From: Joyebacterum sp964521425
GTDB lineage: Bacteria > Joyebacterota > Joyebacteria > Joyebacterales > Joyebacteraceae
Reading direction: 5' to 3'
Assembly: GCA_964521425.1 (NCBI GenBank)
Contig: CAZFRO010000002.1
Span: 1 to 64,000 of the forward strand
DNA: 64,000 nt
The position numbers and the translations under genes were made by a program. Positions 1 to 8,115 of this stretch are shown here, piece after piece; position 1 is the stretch's first letter, and each line of letters opens with the position of its first letter. The notes under the pieces are model-generated. The model worked only from the letters and a program-made list of their open reading frames with translations. It searched no databases and was not told the DNA's origin.

Positions 1-59
1 TGGTGCTGCTGCTTCTGGACATGCTCCTGTCGGCCACATTCCTGAGACGATTGCCGTAG
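1..59 (+). CDS. batA: BatA-type VWA protein, C-terminal end only (partial)
   Basis: Only the last 18 codons are inside the window. They are read in the frame starting at base 3 and end at TAG 57-59. The tail is hydrophobic (VLLLLDMLLSATFLRRLP) and resembles the conserved C-terminus of BatA proteins, where a last membrane helix (LEvLLrnT) is followed by a short basic-Leu-Pro end. The gene immediately downstream is a BatB-type VWA protein, which is the expected order. The stop codon lies inside the first copy of a 34-bp tandem repeat. With so little sequence the call rests mainly on the tail and the neighbours; another membrane protein ending this way is possible. Confidence 0.55.
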   Translation, partial: VLLLLDMLLSATFLRRLP

Positions 60-172
60 AGAGCGAAGAACTGACCTGGGACGATTGCCGTAGAGAGCGA
101 AGAACTGACCTGGGACGATTGCCGTAGAGAGCGAAGAACTGACCTGGGACGACTGCTGTAGAGAGGGATGAA
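47..172. repeat. 34-bp tandem repeat spanning the batA stop codon
   Basis: Three identical 34-bp units lie head to tail at 47-80, 81-114 and 115-148, followed by a degenerate partial unit at 149-172. Each unit begins ACGATTGCCGTAG, the last codons and stop of the upstream gene. The array is therefore a serial duplication of that gene's 3' end. The last, diverged unit carries the purine-rich AGAGGG that serves as ribosome binding site for the GTG start at 175. There are no spacers, so it is not a CRISPR array. Confidence 0.95.
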
Positions 173-174
173 CC

Positions 175-1191
175 GTGCGGTTTGCTGTTTCGACTGAGAC
201 ATTGCTTGTCTGGCTCCTTCTTGTGCCGACTCTCGGCGCCGTCATCATCGCGTGGGTGGCACAGCGGCGACACGCACGCGCTGAGCGTGCGTTCGCTGAG
301 AGCGCACTCTTCGCGAGGCTCGCTCCGGCCGCCTCGAGGACGCTTGTCGGCATGGGGTTCGGTCTCCTGGTGCTCGCGGTGCTGGCCCTGGGAGTCGCGG
401 CGGGGAGGCCGCAGGTCGGAACTCGTGTCGGTGTTGCCAAGAGGCGTGGGGTCGACCTCATGCTGGCCCTCGATGTATCCTCGTCCATGTGGGCAAGGGA
501 TCTCAATCCGAATCGCCTGGAGAAGGCGAGGCGTGAGGCGCTCTCGCTCGTTGGGCTCCTGGGTGGCGACCGTGTCGGCCTCATCATCTTCGCAGGTAGC
601 GCGTTCACTCAGTGCCCGTTGACTCTGGACTACGGCGCCGCCTCAATGCTACTTTCTGCCGTGGAGCCGGGTGTGATCTCAACCCCGGGGACGGATCTTG
701 CCGGAGCCATCCGGGAGGCGACGAAGGCGCTTTCGAGCAGGCCCGACCGCTCGAAGGTCCTCGTGGTGTTCACCGACGGGGAGAATCACGATACCGATCC
801 CGTGACGGCGGCGAGAGAAGCGGCGGAGGCCGGTGTTCGCATCTACGCGATCGGTCTGGGTTCAATCTCCGGTGAGCCCATCCCTGTACCACCCGAGGAG
901 GGTGGGGGCTACAAACGCGACCGGTCCGGGCAAGTAGTTATGTCGCGCCTGGACGAGGCGACCCTTATGGACGTTGCATCAGCCGGCGGTGGAAGGTACT
1001 TCAGGGCAACGGACGGGGAGCGTGAACTCGCGGCTATTGCAGAGGATCTCTCGAAGATGGAGCAGGGAGATCTTGAATCGACGATGCTTGCGTACTACGA
1101 AGAGCGGTTTCAGATTCCGCTCGCGGCTGCGATCGTGTTCATCTCTCTGGCTTCGTTTCTTCCCACACGGAGGAAGACCCGTGGTGAGTAA
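175..1191 (+). CDS. batB: BatB-type VWA domain membrane protein (aerotolerance operon)
   Basis: This is a 338-residue membrane-anchored von Willebrand factor A protein. Two N-terminal hydrophobic segments (about 9-28 and 58-76) precede the VWA domain. The metal-ion-dependent adhesion site is intact, with D100-x-S102-x-S104 followed by a TPGTDL loop and FTDGENHD. A last hydrophobic segment (IPLAAAIVFISLASFLP) precedes the basic C-terminus. It starts at GTG 175, eight bases after AGAGGG. It sits between a BatA remnant and TPR, BatD and BatE genes. That is the bat operon of Bacteroidetes, spirochaetes and relatives, linked by genetics to oxygen tolerance and envelope stress, with MoxR ATPase partners. 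It has no C-terminal TPR, since BatC is a separate gene here. The biochemical role of Bat proteins is not known. Confidence 0.9.
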   Translation: MRFAVSTETLLVWLLLVPTLGAVIIAWVAQRRHARAERAFAESALFARLAPAASRTLVGMGFGLLVLAVLALGVAAGRPQVGTRVGVAKRRGVDLMLALDVSSSMWARDLNPNRLEKARREALSLVGLLGGDRVGLIIFAGSAFTQCPLTLDYGAASMLLSAVEPGVISTPGTDLAGAIREATKALSSRPDRSKVLVVFTDGENHDTDPVTAAREAAEAGVRIYAIGLGSISGEPIPVPPEEGGGYKRDRSGQVVMSRLDEATLMDVASAGGGRYFRATDGERELAAIAEDLSKMEQGDLESTMLAYYEERFQIPLAAAIVFISLASFLPTRRKTRGE

Positions 1192-2035
1192 GAGGAGCAG
1201 AAGACAGTGGCTCAGGCTTCACGGACCTCTGCTCCGGCGAGCGGTCATTGTGTGTCTTACGGTCGCTAGCTTTCCGTTTCTGACGGGCTTTGGTGATACG
1301 CCGGGCGCGCGCAACAGAAGAGGTAATGCGCACTATCGCGCCGAGGAGTATGATGAGGCACTGTCGGAGTACCGTAGCGGTCAGATCGTGGCGCCCGAGC
1401 TTGAGGAGCTGGCCTTCAACTCCGGGAACGCTCTCTATCGAATGGGTGAATTCGACTCGGCGCTCAGGGAGTACCTGAATGCAACGGCGTCCTTTGATGA
1501 TGAACTGAGTGCCATGTCGTACTACAACGCCGGCAACGCGGAACTCAGTGCTGGTGACCTGGAAGCTGCGCTCGAGTCGTTCAAGCAGTCCCTCAGGAGG
1601 AACCCCGGAGATCTCGACGCGAAGTACAACCTCGAGGTCGCGCTTGCGCTGCTCGAGGAACGTGAGAACCAGGAGCAGAGCGACCAGGGACAAGAGGGTG
1701 ACCAAGGCGACCAGGAGCAGGAGGGCGACCAACAGCAAGAGGGCGACGAGCAGACGGACGATCAGGGCGATCAGGAGCAGGAAGGCGATCAGAGCGAGGA
1801 GAAGAACGAGGAACCGGAGGGGGATCAAGAAGAGCAGGACGGAGGCCAATCCGGGGAAGAGAAGGAGCAATCGTCCGATCCGCCACAGGGTGATGGTGAG
1901 CAGGATGAGTCCGCTATGTCCGAGGAGGATGCTGAGCGGCTGCTGGACGCGATAGACAGGGGAGAGCGTGAGCTCCAGGCCGAGCTGAGAGCGGCCAGAG
2001 CGAGGAAGAGAGAGAAGGTTGACAAGGACTGGTAG
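1181..2035 (+). CDS. batC: BatC-type TPR protein with long acidic Gln/Glu/Asp/Gly tail
   Basis: The 284-residue protein starts at GTG 1181, seven bases after GGAGG, and overlaps the end of batB. A hydrophobic signal-like stretch (AVIVCLTVASFPFLTGFG) is followed by about three TPR units recognisable from the N-x-GN-x-x-Y motif (NRRGNAHYRAEEYDEAL, NSGNALYRMGEFDSAL, NAGNAELSAGDLEAAL). The second half is very acidic low-complexity sequence rich in EGDQEQ-like units and ends in a charged coiled-coil-like segment (AERLLDAIDRGERELQAELRAARARKREK). The TPR part probably mediates protein contacts with the VWA partners in the periplasm. A longer in-frame reading exists upstream but would lie wholly inside batB. 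The function is inferred from operon position and TPRs. Confidence 0.85.
   Translation: MVSKRSRRQWLRLHGPLLRRAVIVCLTVASFPFLTGFGDTPGARNRRGNAHYRAEEYDEALSEYRSGQIVAPELEELAFNSGNALYRMGEFDSALREYLNATASFDDELSAMSYYNAGNAELSAGDLEAALESFKQSLRRNPGDLDAKYNLEVALALLEERENQEQSDQGQEGDQGDQEQEGDQQQEGDEQTDDQGDQEQEGDQSEEKNEEPEGDQEEQDGGQSGEEKEQSSDPPQGDGEQDESAMSEEDAERLLDAIDRGERELQAELRAARARKREKVDKDW
1669..1911 (+). repeat. Low-complexity acidic repeat inside batC
   Basis: Degenerate in-frame repeats of a GAC/CAG/GAG/GGC-rich motif encode units such as GDQEQEGDQ. The tract covers roughly 80 codons and is almost free of hydrophobic residues. Bat-operon TPR proteins often have such a tail before a C-terminal helix. Copy-number change by slippage would keep the frame only in multiples of 3 bp. 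Confidence 0.8.
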
Positions 2036-3842
2036 ACGAAGCTGCACTTCATGGTGGCGATCAGGGTCGCGACAGCTCGCGCTCCTGATCGGCGTCATGG
2101 TTCTCCTTGTCCCCGTCATGGCAAGTGCCGCGGATGTCACGGTGACGGCGCGCGTGATCAGTAAACGTGTCTCTCTCAATGAGACGTTCACATTGAGTGT
2201 CTTCGTTGAGGGCGCGATGAGTTCCGCCGCGCCGGAGCTTGGTCGGATAGTGGAGCAGTTCACGGTCTACTCGTCCGGCACCTCGAGCAGCATGAGCATT
2301 GTGAACGGCCGAAGAACGACCTCCAAGCAATGGAACTACAGCCTGCTTCCGCGAGCACCGGGGTCCTTCGTCCTCGGTCCCGTGGAGGTGGAAGTCGGCG
2401 GCGCCATCTACAGCTCGGAACCGATCGAGATAGAGGTTGTCGAAGGGGAGTCGGGTCGAGCGAACGGCGAGATGGAGGTGAGGGAGGCCACAGGCGGCCA
2501 GACGGCCGCATCAGGCGATGTCTTCGTGACGATGACGGTTGACAGGGCCAAGGCGTACATGAACGAACAGATCACGCTGTCGTTCAAGTACTACAGAAGA
2601 GTGGAGCCGCGCGGTCCGCGGTACGAGAGCCCGGACATGACCGGATTCTGGACTGAGGACCTGCCGCCGCCGGAAGAGTACTTCGAGATGGTCGACGGCA
2701 AGCGCTACCGCGTAACCGAGATACGAACTGCGCTCTTCGGTGCCGCGGCCGGGACCGCGACCGTCGGAGAGGCGCGCCTGACCTACCACACCGAGGGAGC
2801 CCCCTTCACGTTCTTCAGAACGCAGGGCGAGAAGAAGATCCTCAGCACGAAGCCGATTGGAATCGAGATCCTGCCACTTCCGTCAGACGGGCGTGCCCAG
2901 GGATTCAAGGGCGCGGTCGGACAGTACCGGGTGGAGTCCAGGGTGGATGTGCAGGAGGTAGAGGAACTGAAGCCCGTGACACTGCGGGTGACTGTGACCG
3001 GAACCGGGAATGCGCGGACGGTCCCGGCGCCTGTGCCGGACGATGTTCCTGGATTCAAGGTGTACGAATCGGGGAGCTCGACCGATATTGCGAAGAAGAA
3101 TGGGGTCGTTGGCGGCGTCAGAACGTTTGAGTACGTATTCGTGCCGCAGCAGTCGGGAGATCTCACGATCCCTGGTATTGAGCTCAAGTACTTCGATCCA
3201 GCCCGCGGTCGATACGATGTCGCACGAACAGATGACATATTGCTCAAGGTCGCACCGCGAACCACGATCGATGAACAGGTGGCCGGGGCAGTGGGAACGG
3301 CGATATCGAGAGTCGGTGCGGACATTCGCTACATCAGAGAGCCGGACGGCTCCTTGAGGAGAGCATCCCGGCCCCTGTACTTCCGCCCCGCCTTCCTGCT
3401 CCTGCAGCTTCTCCCTCTCCTGTGCCTGGCGATCGTCTGGGTGTGGAAGGACAGGAGGAAGCGGCTCTCACAGGACCGCGGTCTCAAGCGCTTCCTGAAA
3501 GCTCCTGTACGGGCGCGTCGAGAGCTCAAGGCAGCGGGTGCTCTGTCCACCGCGGGGGATCACGCGGGGACGTGCTCAGCCGTGGCGCGGCTCACGGTGG
3601 ATTTCATCGGAGATCGCCTGGGCGTCGCCGCACGAGGAATGAGACTGGGAGAGCTTGGAACGGCTCTTATGGAGGCCGGTGCGGATGTAGCGACGGCTGA
3701 TCGCGCGATCGCTCTTCTCTCGGCCTGTGATCTGAGTAGATTCGCGGGCGCTCAAGGTTCGCTCACAACGGAAGAAATCCTCGATGAGGCTGACATCCTG
3801 ATCAGGAGTATCGAGAAGCTCCGGGCAAGGAGGTCGAGATGA
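2019..3842 (+). CDS. batD: BatD family protein (periplasmic beta domains, membrane anchored)
   Basis: The 607-residue protein begins at TTG 2019, just after AGAGAGAAGG, and overlaps batC by 17 bases. The signal peptide is LALLIGVMVLLVPVMASAADV. The mature part has the BatD pattern: an N-terminal beta domain (VSLNETFTLSVFVEG), a further module beginning VDRAKAYMNEQITLSFKYYRRV, and an Ig-like region (LKPVTLRVTVTGTGNARTVPAP). A transmembrane segment (PAFLLLQLLPLLCLAIVWVW) and a cytoplasmic alpha-helical tail of about 140 residues follow. BatD proteins are thought to form part of the Bat membrane complex. No enzymatic motif is visible. No in-frame ATG or GTG is nearer the signal sequence, so the TTG start is fairly secure. 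Confidence 0.85.
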   Translation: MTRTGRRSCTSWWRSGSRQLALLIGVMVLLVPVMASAADVTVTARVISKRVSLNETFTLSVFVEGAMSSAAPELGRIVEQFTVYSSGTSSSMSIVNGRRTTSKQWNYSLLPRAPGSFVLGPVEVEVGGAIYSSEPIEIEVVEGESGRANGEMEVREATGGQTAASGDVFVTMTVDRAKAYMNEQITLSFKYYRRVEPRGPRYESPDMTGFWTEDLPPPEEYFEMVDGKRYRVTEIRTALFGAAAGTATVGEARLTYHTEGAPFTFFRTQGEKKILSTKPIGIEILPLPSDGRAQGFKGAVGQYRVESRVDVQEVEELKPVTLRVTVTGTGNARTVPAPVPDDVPGFKVYESGSSTDIAKKNGVVGGVRTFEYVFVPQQSGDLTIPGIELKYFDPARGRYDVARTDDILLKVAPRTTIDEQVAGAVGTAISRVGADIRYIREPDGSLRRASRPLYFRPAFLLLQLLPLLCLAIVWVWKDRRKRLSQDRGLKRFLKAPVRARRELKAAGALSTAGDHAGTCSAVARLTVDFIGDRLGVAARGMRLGELGTALMEAGADVATADRAIALLSACDLSRFAGAQGSLTTEEILDEADILIRSIEKLRARRSR

Positions 3843-4687
3843 GCCTTGCCACCCGATCAGCATCATGGAGGCCACTTCCCTCGCGGGTTAAGGTGACTTC
3901 GCTCGTGCTACTTGGGCTCTTGTCCGTGGTGGTCGCACTCGCGCTCTTGACGGGGATAGAGCACGTGCACGCGGCGGAGACTACGGATAGCTCAAGCGCC
4001 GGGGAGGCATTCCGTGTTGCGAACACGCTCTACTCGGACGGTGAATTCGCCGAGGCCAGGTTGATCTACGAAGGTGTCGTCGAGGGTGGGTTCGGAGACG
4101 CCGATGTCCTCTACAATCTTGGCAATGCCTGCTACAAGTCCGGGGACGTGGGTAACGCTGTCTTGAGCTACGAGCGTGCGCTCAAGGTAGCGCCCGGGCA
4201 CGCGGATGCGCGGGCCAATCTCGAATTCGTTCGGGGAGGACTCGTCGATCGGCAGGGGCGAGTGCCGACGAGAGGTATTGCCGGCGCTTTCGAACAGACC
4301 TGGTCCGAACTCGATCCGGCTATGCTCGTCGCGTTCACGAGTATTCTCTACGTGCTCTTGATCGCCGTCGTTATTGTCGGTGTCGTCCGCGGCGGGATGG
4401 CCGGGTGGCCTCTTAGACTGTCGATCGCTCTTGTCGCACTACTCGTCCTCGTGGGAACAGCGGCGGGCACAAAGATCTACCGCCTGCACGCAGTGCACGA
4501 GGCCATCATCGTCGTGCGAGAGACGGGGGCAAGGACCGGACCCGGCGAGGAGTTCGTCCTCGAGTTCCGGCTGCACGAAGGTACGAAGGTCAGGCTCTCG
4601 GAGGAGCGGGGGAGCTGGACTCGCGTCGCGGTCTCAGGGACAGATCTTATGGGATGGCTGCCCTCCGAGGCGATCAAGGCGATCTGA
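3839..4687 (+). CDS. batE: BatE-type TPR and SH3-like protein
   Basis: The 282-residue protein overlaps the batD stop as ATGA. It has an N-terminal signal or anchor (VLLGLLSVVVALALL) and then two to three TPR units (AFRVANTLYSDGEFAEARLIYEG, NLGNACYKSGDVGNAVLSYERAL). Two membrane helices follow near residues 155-200. A C-terminal SH3-like domain contains the typical VRETGARTGPGEEF...EGTKVRLSEERGSWTRV...GWLPSEAI pattern. This TPR-TM-SH3 architecture is characteristic of BatE. It probably tethers the Bat complex to peptidoglycan or a protein partner through the SH3 fold. It is the last gene of the operon; a 54-base gap separates it from asd. Confidence 0.85.
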   Translation: MSLATRSASWRPLPSRVKVTSLVLLGLLSVVVALALLTGIEHVHAAETTDSSSAGEAFRVANTLYSDGEFAEARLIYEGVVEGGFGDADVLYNLGNACYKSGDVGNAVLSYERALKVAPGHADARANLEFVRGGLVDRQGRVPTRGIAGAFEQTWSELDPAMLVAFTSILYVLLIAVVIVGVVRGGMAGWPLRLSIALVALLVLVGTAAGTKIYRLHAVHEAIIVVRETGARTGPGEEFVLEFRLHEGTKVRLSEERGSWTRVAVSGTDLMGWLPSEAIKAI

Positions 4688-4741
4688 TGTGGAGGGCCGC
4701 ATTCGAGAAGCCACGACATACCAGTACCAGGAAGGTGACAA

Positions 4742-5758
4742 GTGAAAAAGCCAGTGAGGGTTGGGGTCGCGGGCGCCACCGGAGCCGTCGGTCTGAAGAT
4801 GCTGACGGTGATGGACGAGCGCGCATTCCCCGCGGAATCGGTGAGAGCGATGGCCTCCGGTCGTGGAGACGCTCGCACGGTTCCGTTCGGAGGGCAGGAT
4901 CTCCCGGTGGAGGAGCTTACACCGGATGCTCTTTCGCGGCTGGACATAGTCCTCTTTGCGACGGGGGCCTCCGTCTCCCGTGAATTCGTACCGCTCGCCG
5001 TGGCTCGCGGCGCCGTAGCGATAGACAACAGCCGGACGTTCCGAATGGACGAAGACGTTCCTCTGGTGGTTCCTGAGGTGAACGCGGAGGCCGTGAGTAG
5101 GCAGACCGGCATCATCGCCAATCCAAACTGCTCGACGATCCAGATGGTGCTTGCTCTGAAACCGCTTCAGGACGCCGTGGGAATCAAACGGGTCGTCGTC
5201 TCCACATACCAATCGGTCTCCGGCACCGGGACAGCGGCCATCGATGAACTCACGGATCAGTCACGTTGCGTGCTTGCGGGCGAGCCGACCATCTCGCGGG
5301 TCTATCCTCACCAGATCGCGTTCAATTGCATACCTCACATCGACACGGTCGATGGTGACGGCAATACGCGTGAGGAGACCAAGATGGTCCTCGAGACGCG
5401 CAGGATTCTCGATCTGCCCGAGCTTCCGGTCACCGCGACATGCGTGCGCGTTCCGGTCTTCCACTCTCACGCGCTGGCGCTCTGTGTTGAGCTTGAGAGC
5501 GGGCTCTCTCCCGAGGAGGCCAGACTGGTTCTTGCGCGCTCCCCCGGGATCAGCGTCCTCGACGATGCATCCGACGCGGTCTATCCGACGCAGCTCTCGT
5601 CAGCTGGAACCGATGAGACATGGATAGGTCGGATACGACGCGACGAATCCGTCACCAACGGTCTCTGGATGTGGGTAGTCGCCGACAATCTCAGGAAGGG
5701 GGCGGCTCTCAACGCGGTTCAGATTGCCGAGCTTCTCCTCGACGGGCCAGGCGGCTGA
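4742..5758 (+). CDS. asd: Aspartate-semialdehyde dehydrogenase
   Basis: This NADPH-dependent enzyme reduces aspartyl-4-phosphate to aspartate semialdehyde, the branch-point step to lysine/diaminopimelate, threonine and methionine. The Rossmann motif GVAGATGAVG lies at 8-17 and the catalytic cysteine at C130 in NPNCSTIQ. The substrate-binding segment TYQSVSGTGTAAIDEL and the region with RVPVFHSHALAL also match the family. Its 338 residues are normal for the bacterial type. The GTG start at 4742 follows GGAAGGTGA closely. It stands alone among pathway genes here. Its last codons and stop are duplicated in the spacer that follows. Confidence 0.95.
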   Translation: MKKPVRVGVAGATGAVGLKMLTVMDERAFPAESVRAMASGRGDARTVPFGGQDLPVEELTPDALSRLDIVLFATGASVSREFVPLAVARGAVAIDNSRTFRMDEDVPLVVPEVNAEAVSRQTGIIANPNCSTIQMVLALKPLQDAVGIKRVVVSTYQSVSGTGTAAIDELTDQSRCVLAGEPTISRVYPHQIAFNCIPHIDTVDGDGNTREETKMVLETRRILDLPELPVTATCVRVPVFHSHALALCVELESGLSPEEARLVLARSPGISVLDDASDAVYPTQLSSAGTDETWIGRIRRDESVTNGLWMWVVADNLRKGAALNAVQIAELLLDGPGG

Positions 5759-5791
5759 TTCCTCCTGGGACCATCCAGCTGATTTCTCTTG
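5744..5791. repeat. Two diverged 24-bp units spanning the asd stop codon
   Basis: The segment 5744-5767, which contains the last asd codons and its TGA, is followed directly by a similar 24-bp segment at 5768-5791. About 18 of 24 bases match by eye, including a shared GCTGATT core. The second copy fills the spacer before ecfT. It looks like an old tandem duplication of a gene's 3' end. Confidence 0.6.
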
Positions 5792-5806
5792 CGGGGCTCC
5801 TCTGAA

Positions 5807-6607
5807 ATGGGACTGTTGAACGATCTCACACTGGGCCGGTTCGTGCCTCTCAAGTCGCCCGTTCACAGCCTTGATCCCAGGGTGAAGATGACTGGCGCCC
5901 TTGCCCTCCTTGTCATGGTTATCGCGGTAGAGGGGTGGGGCGAGTACGTCATTCTGACGGCTGCCCTGCTCATGGCGGCGGCGGCATCGCGTCTGCCACC
6001 GGGCTTCTTCCTGCGGAATATCGCGTCGCTCAAGTGGCTTCTGATCGTAATTCTCGTAATGCACACTCTTCTGACCGACGGCGTGCCGATCGTGTCATCG
6101 GTACCCTGGTTGACTCGCGAGGGCCTGGCCATGGGGGGGATCTTCGCCTGGCGCGTGGCGCTCATGGTGACGATCGCGACGCTTGTGACCGCGACAACGT
6201 CACCAGTGGATCTTGGCGACGGCCTCGAGAGGCTTCTGAAACCGTTCGAGGTCATCGGTCTCCCGGTTCACGAACTGGCCATGATCTCGGTCATCGCGCT
6301 CAGGTTTGTTCCGACCCTCCTCGATGAGGCGGGGAGGATAATGAAGGCGCAGATAGGACGTGGTGCGAGCTTTGAAGGCGGAGCCGTGGCGAGAGCCAAG
6401 AGCACGATTCCGATTCTGATACCGCTCTTCGCGAGTGCATTCAGACGGGCGGACGATCTGGCGCTTGCTATGGACGCGCGGTGCTACCGTGGCGCGCTGG
6501 GCAGAACCAAGTACGTCGAACTCAAGCTCAAGCGGAGTGATGGGCTGGCCGTTGCCCTTCTGGCGGCAGTGGTGGCGATGACGTTCGCCGTCCCGCGATG
6601 GTTCTGA
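5807..6607 (+). CDS. ecfT: Energy-coupling factor transporter transmembrane protein EcfT
   Basis: The 266-residue protein has several hydrophobic helices. The coupling-helix motifs of EcfT are present: an ARG-like segment (AQIGRGASFEGG) and the C-terminal signature ALAMDARCYRGALGRTKY. In ECF transporters EcfT joins two ATPases (EcfA and EcfA') to a substrate-binding S component for vitamin or metal uptake. No EcfA or S-component gene lies nearby, so it must pair with proteins encoded elsewhere. ATG 5807 is preferred over an upstream TTG because the family begins with a short tail leading into SPVHSLDPRVKM. Its end overlaps a tandem repeat. Confidence 0.85.
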   Translation: MGLLNDLTLGRFVPLKSPVHSLDPRVKMTGALALLVMVIAVEGWGEYVILTAALLMAAAASRLPPGFFLRNIASLKWLLIVILVMHTLLTDGVPIVSSVPWLTREGLAMGGIFAWRVALMVTIATLVTATTSPVDLGDGLERLLKPFEVIGLPVHELAMISVIALRFVPTLLDEAGRIMKAQIGRGASFEGGAVARAKSTIPILIPLFASAFRRADDLALAMDARCYRGALGRTKYVELKLKRSDGLAVALLAAVVAMTFAVPRWF

Positions 6608-6681
6608 CGACTGATGCTTCCGATGACTGATGATTGCGATGATCGGTGTTTCCGACGACAGGTGTTTCTGACGACTGGAGT
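6602..6681. repeat. Five 16-bp degenerate tandem units spanning the ecfT stop codon
   Basis: Five consecutive 16-bp units can be aligned at 6602-6617, 6618-6633, 6634-6649, 6650-6665 and 6666-6681. They follow the pattern TTCYGAYGACTGRTGN with a few substitutions each. The first unit contains the ecfT stop TGA (6605-6607). Units 1 and 5 are the most alike. The array fills almost the whole ecfT-truA spacer. Confidence 0.85.
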
Positions 6682-6698
6682 CATGGAGAGCGACTCGG

Positions 6699-7460
6699 AT
6701 GAGTGAACGCAAGGTCAAGCTCACGATCGAATACGACGGCGCTGATTTCTCGGGCTGGCAGGTGCAGCCCGGTGAACGGACCGTTCAAGGGGACCTGGAG
6801 ACCGCGTTCTCGGGGCTTGCGGGTGTTGATGTGCGCGTGCACGGCGCTGGTCGAACGGATGCCGGGGTTCATGCCATGGGGCAGGTCGCCCACGCGGAGA
6901 CGGATCTGATACTTCCCGGGGAGGAGCTCAAGGGGGCCCTCAATGCGAGGCTCAATGAGGACGTCTTCATCGTCTCCGTCCAGGATGTCGGCGCCGACTT
7001 CAATGCTCGCTTCGATGCGCTGTCGAGATCTTACGTCTATCTTATGGGATTCAGGGAGAGCCCTCTCTGGCGCAGGCGCCGCCTGCTCGTGAGAGGGGCT
7101 CTGGACAGGGAGGCCATGGAGGCCGCACTCGAGCCGTTTGACGGGGAGATCGACTGCTCGTCCTTCTGCCTCACCGGGAGCGAGCCCAAGCATCATCGTT
7201 GCCGTATCGACGGGATTTCGCTAGAATGGCACTCTGCACACGGAGGCATGCTGGTACTCAGGATTGAAGCCGACAGGTTTCTGCGCGGTATGGTCCGTTC
7301 GATCGCAGGTACGCTGATTGAAGTCGGAAGAGGCAGGATTCCGCCCGACAGCGTAGTTGAGATCCTGGATGCTCGTGATCGCGGCCGCGCGGGTCCCACG
7401 GTTCCACCGTGGGGACTCTACCTGGAGCGAATCAAATACAAAGGGGAGGTTAAGGCATGA
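6699..7460 (+). CDS. truA: tRNA pseudouridine(38-40) synthase TruA
   Basis: TruA isomerises uridines 38-40 in the anticodon arm of tRNAs. The catalytic aspartate is D54 in GAGRTDAGVHA. Other family blocks are present: YDGADFSGWQ near the N-terminus, the region around RSYVYLM, and FLRGMVRSIAGTLIEVGRGR with a final GLYLERIKY. The length of 253 residues is normal. It starts at ATG 6699 and its stop overlaps the start of the aldolase gene as ATGA, which suggests translational coupling. Confidence 0.96.
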   Translation: MSERKVKLTIEYDGADFSGWQVQPGERTVQGDLETAFSGLAGVDVRVHGAGRTDAGVHAMGQVAHAETDLILPGEELKGALNARLNEDVFIVSVQDVGADFNARFDALSRSYVYLMGFRESPLWRRRRLLVRGALDREAMEAALEPFDGEIDCSSFCLTGSEPKHHRCRIDGISLEWHSAHGGMLVLRIEADRFLRGMVRSIAGTLIEVGRGRIPPDSVVEILDARDRGRAGPTVPPWGLYLERIKYKGEVKA

Positions 7461-8104
7461 AGATATTCCTGGACACGGCGAACATTGAAGATATCCGAGA
7501 TGCAGCCGCATCCGGTCTGGTCGACGGTGTTACGACGAATCCGACTCTGATCTCGCGCGTCGAGGGGAAGTTCGAAGACATCGTACGCGGGATCTGCGAG
7601 GTTGTCGACGGTCCCGTCAGCGCTGAAGTGGTGAGTCTGGACAGCGCCGGCATGATCGCGGAGGCCACGAAGCTCGCCAAGATCCACGACAACGTCGTCG
7701 TGAAGATCCCGATGACCAAGGAGGGATCAAAGGCGATACGCGAACTGGCCAGTCTGGGGATCCGCACGAACTGCACGCTCGTGTTCTCGGCCAATCAGGC
7801 GTTCATCGCAGCCAAGGCCGGCGCCTCCTTCGTCAGCCCGTTCATCGGACGGCTGGACGATGCCGGACAGGTTGGAATGGACCTCGTGCGCGAGGTCCTC
7901 ACTATCTACGACAACTACTGCTTCGACACCGAGGTGATTGTCGCGAGTGTGAGGCATCCGCTTCACGTCGTCGAATCCCTGATCGCGGGCGCGCACATCG
8001 CGACGATCCCGCACGCGATCTTCGAGAAGATGTTCAAGCATCCCCTTACCGACAAGGGAATCGATGCTTTCATGGCTGACTGGGAGAAGGTGAAGGAGCG
8101 CTAG
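7457..8104 (+). CDS. Fructose-6-phosphate aldolase/transaldolase family protein
   Basis: This is a 215-residue TIM-barrel enzyme of the small transaldolase subfamily. Key segments are FLDTANIEDI at the N-terminus, GVTTNPTLISR, the Schiff-base lysine K83 in VVVKIPMTKEG, and TNCTLVFSANQA. The length and sequence match the TalC/MipB group, which either transfers dihydroxyacetone between sugar phosphates (transaldolase) or splits fructose 6-phosphate. Sequence alone does not separate the two activities; many anaerobes use this form as their only transaldolase. It overlaps truA by four bases. The protease gene follows immediately. Confidence 0.92.
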   Translation: MKIFLDTANIEDIRDAAASGLVDGVTTNPTLISRVEGKFEDIVRGICEVVDGPVSAEVVSLDSAGMIAEATKLAKIHDNVVVKIPMTKEGSKAIRELASLGIRTNCTLVFSANQAFIAAKAGASFVSPFIGRLDDAGQVGMDLVREVLTIYDNYCFDTEVIVASVRHPLHVVESLIAGAHIATIPHAIFEKMFKHPLTDKGIDAFMADWEKVKER

Positions 8105-8115
8105 GGAGATTCCGG

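Noticed and set aside
47..172. CRISPR array
   Set aside because: The repeats are contiguous with no spacers and include coding sequence with a stop codon.
1139..2263. Long open frame (374 codons) on the minus strand opposite batC
   Set aside because: It is antisense to batC's acidic GAG/GAC/CAG-rich repeats, which read as Leu/Val-rich sequence in reverse. It has no family resemblance, and the + strand gene has TPR motifs and operon overlap.
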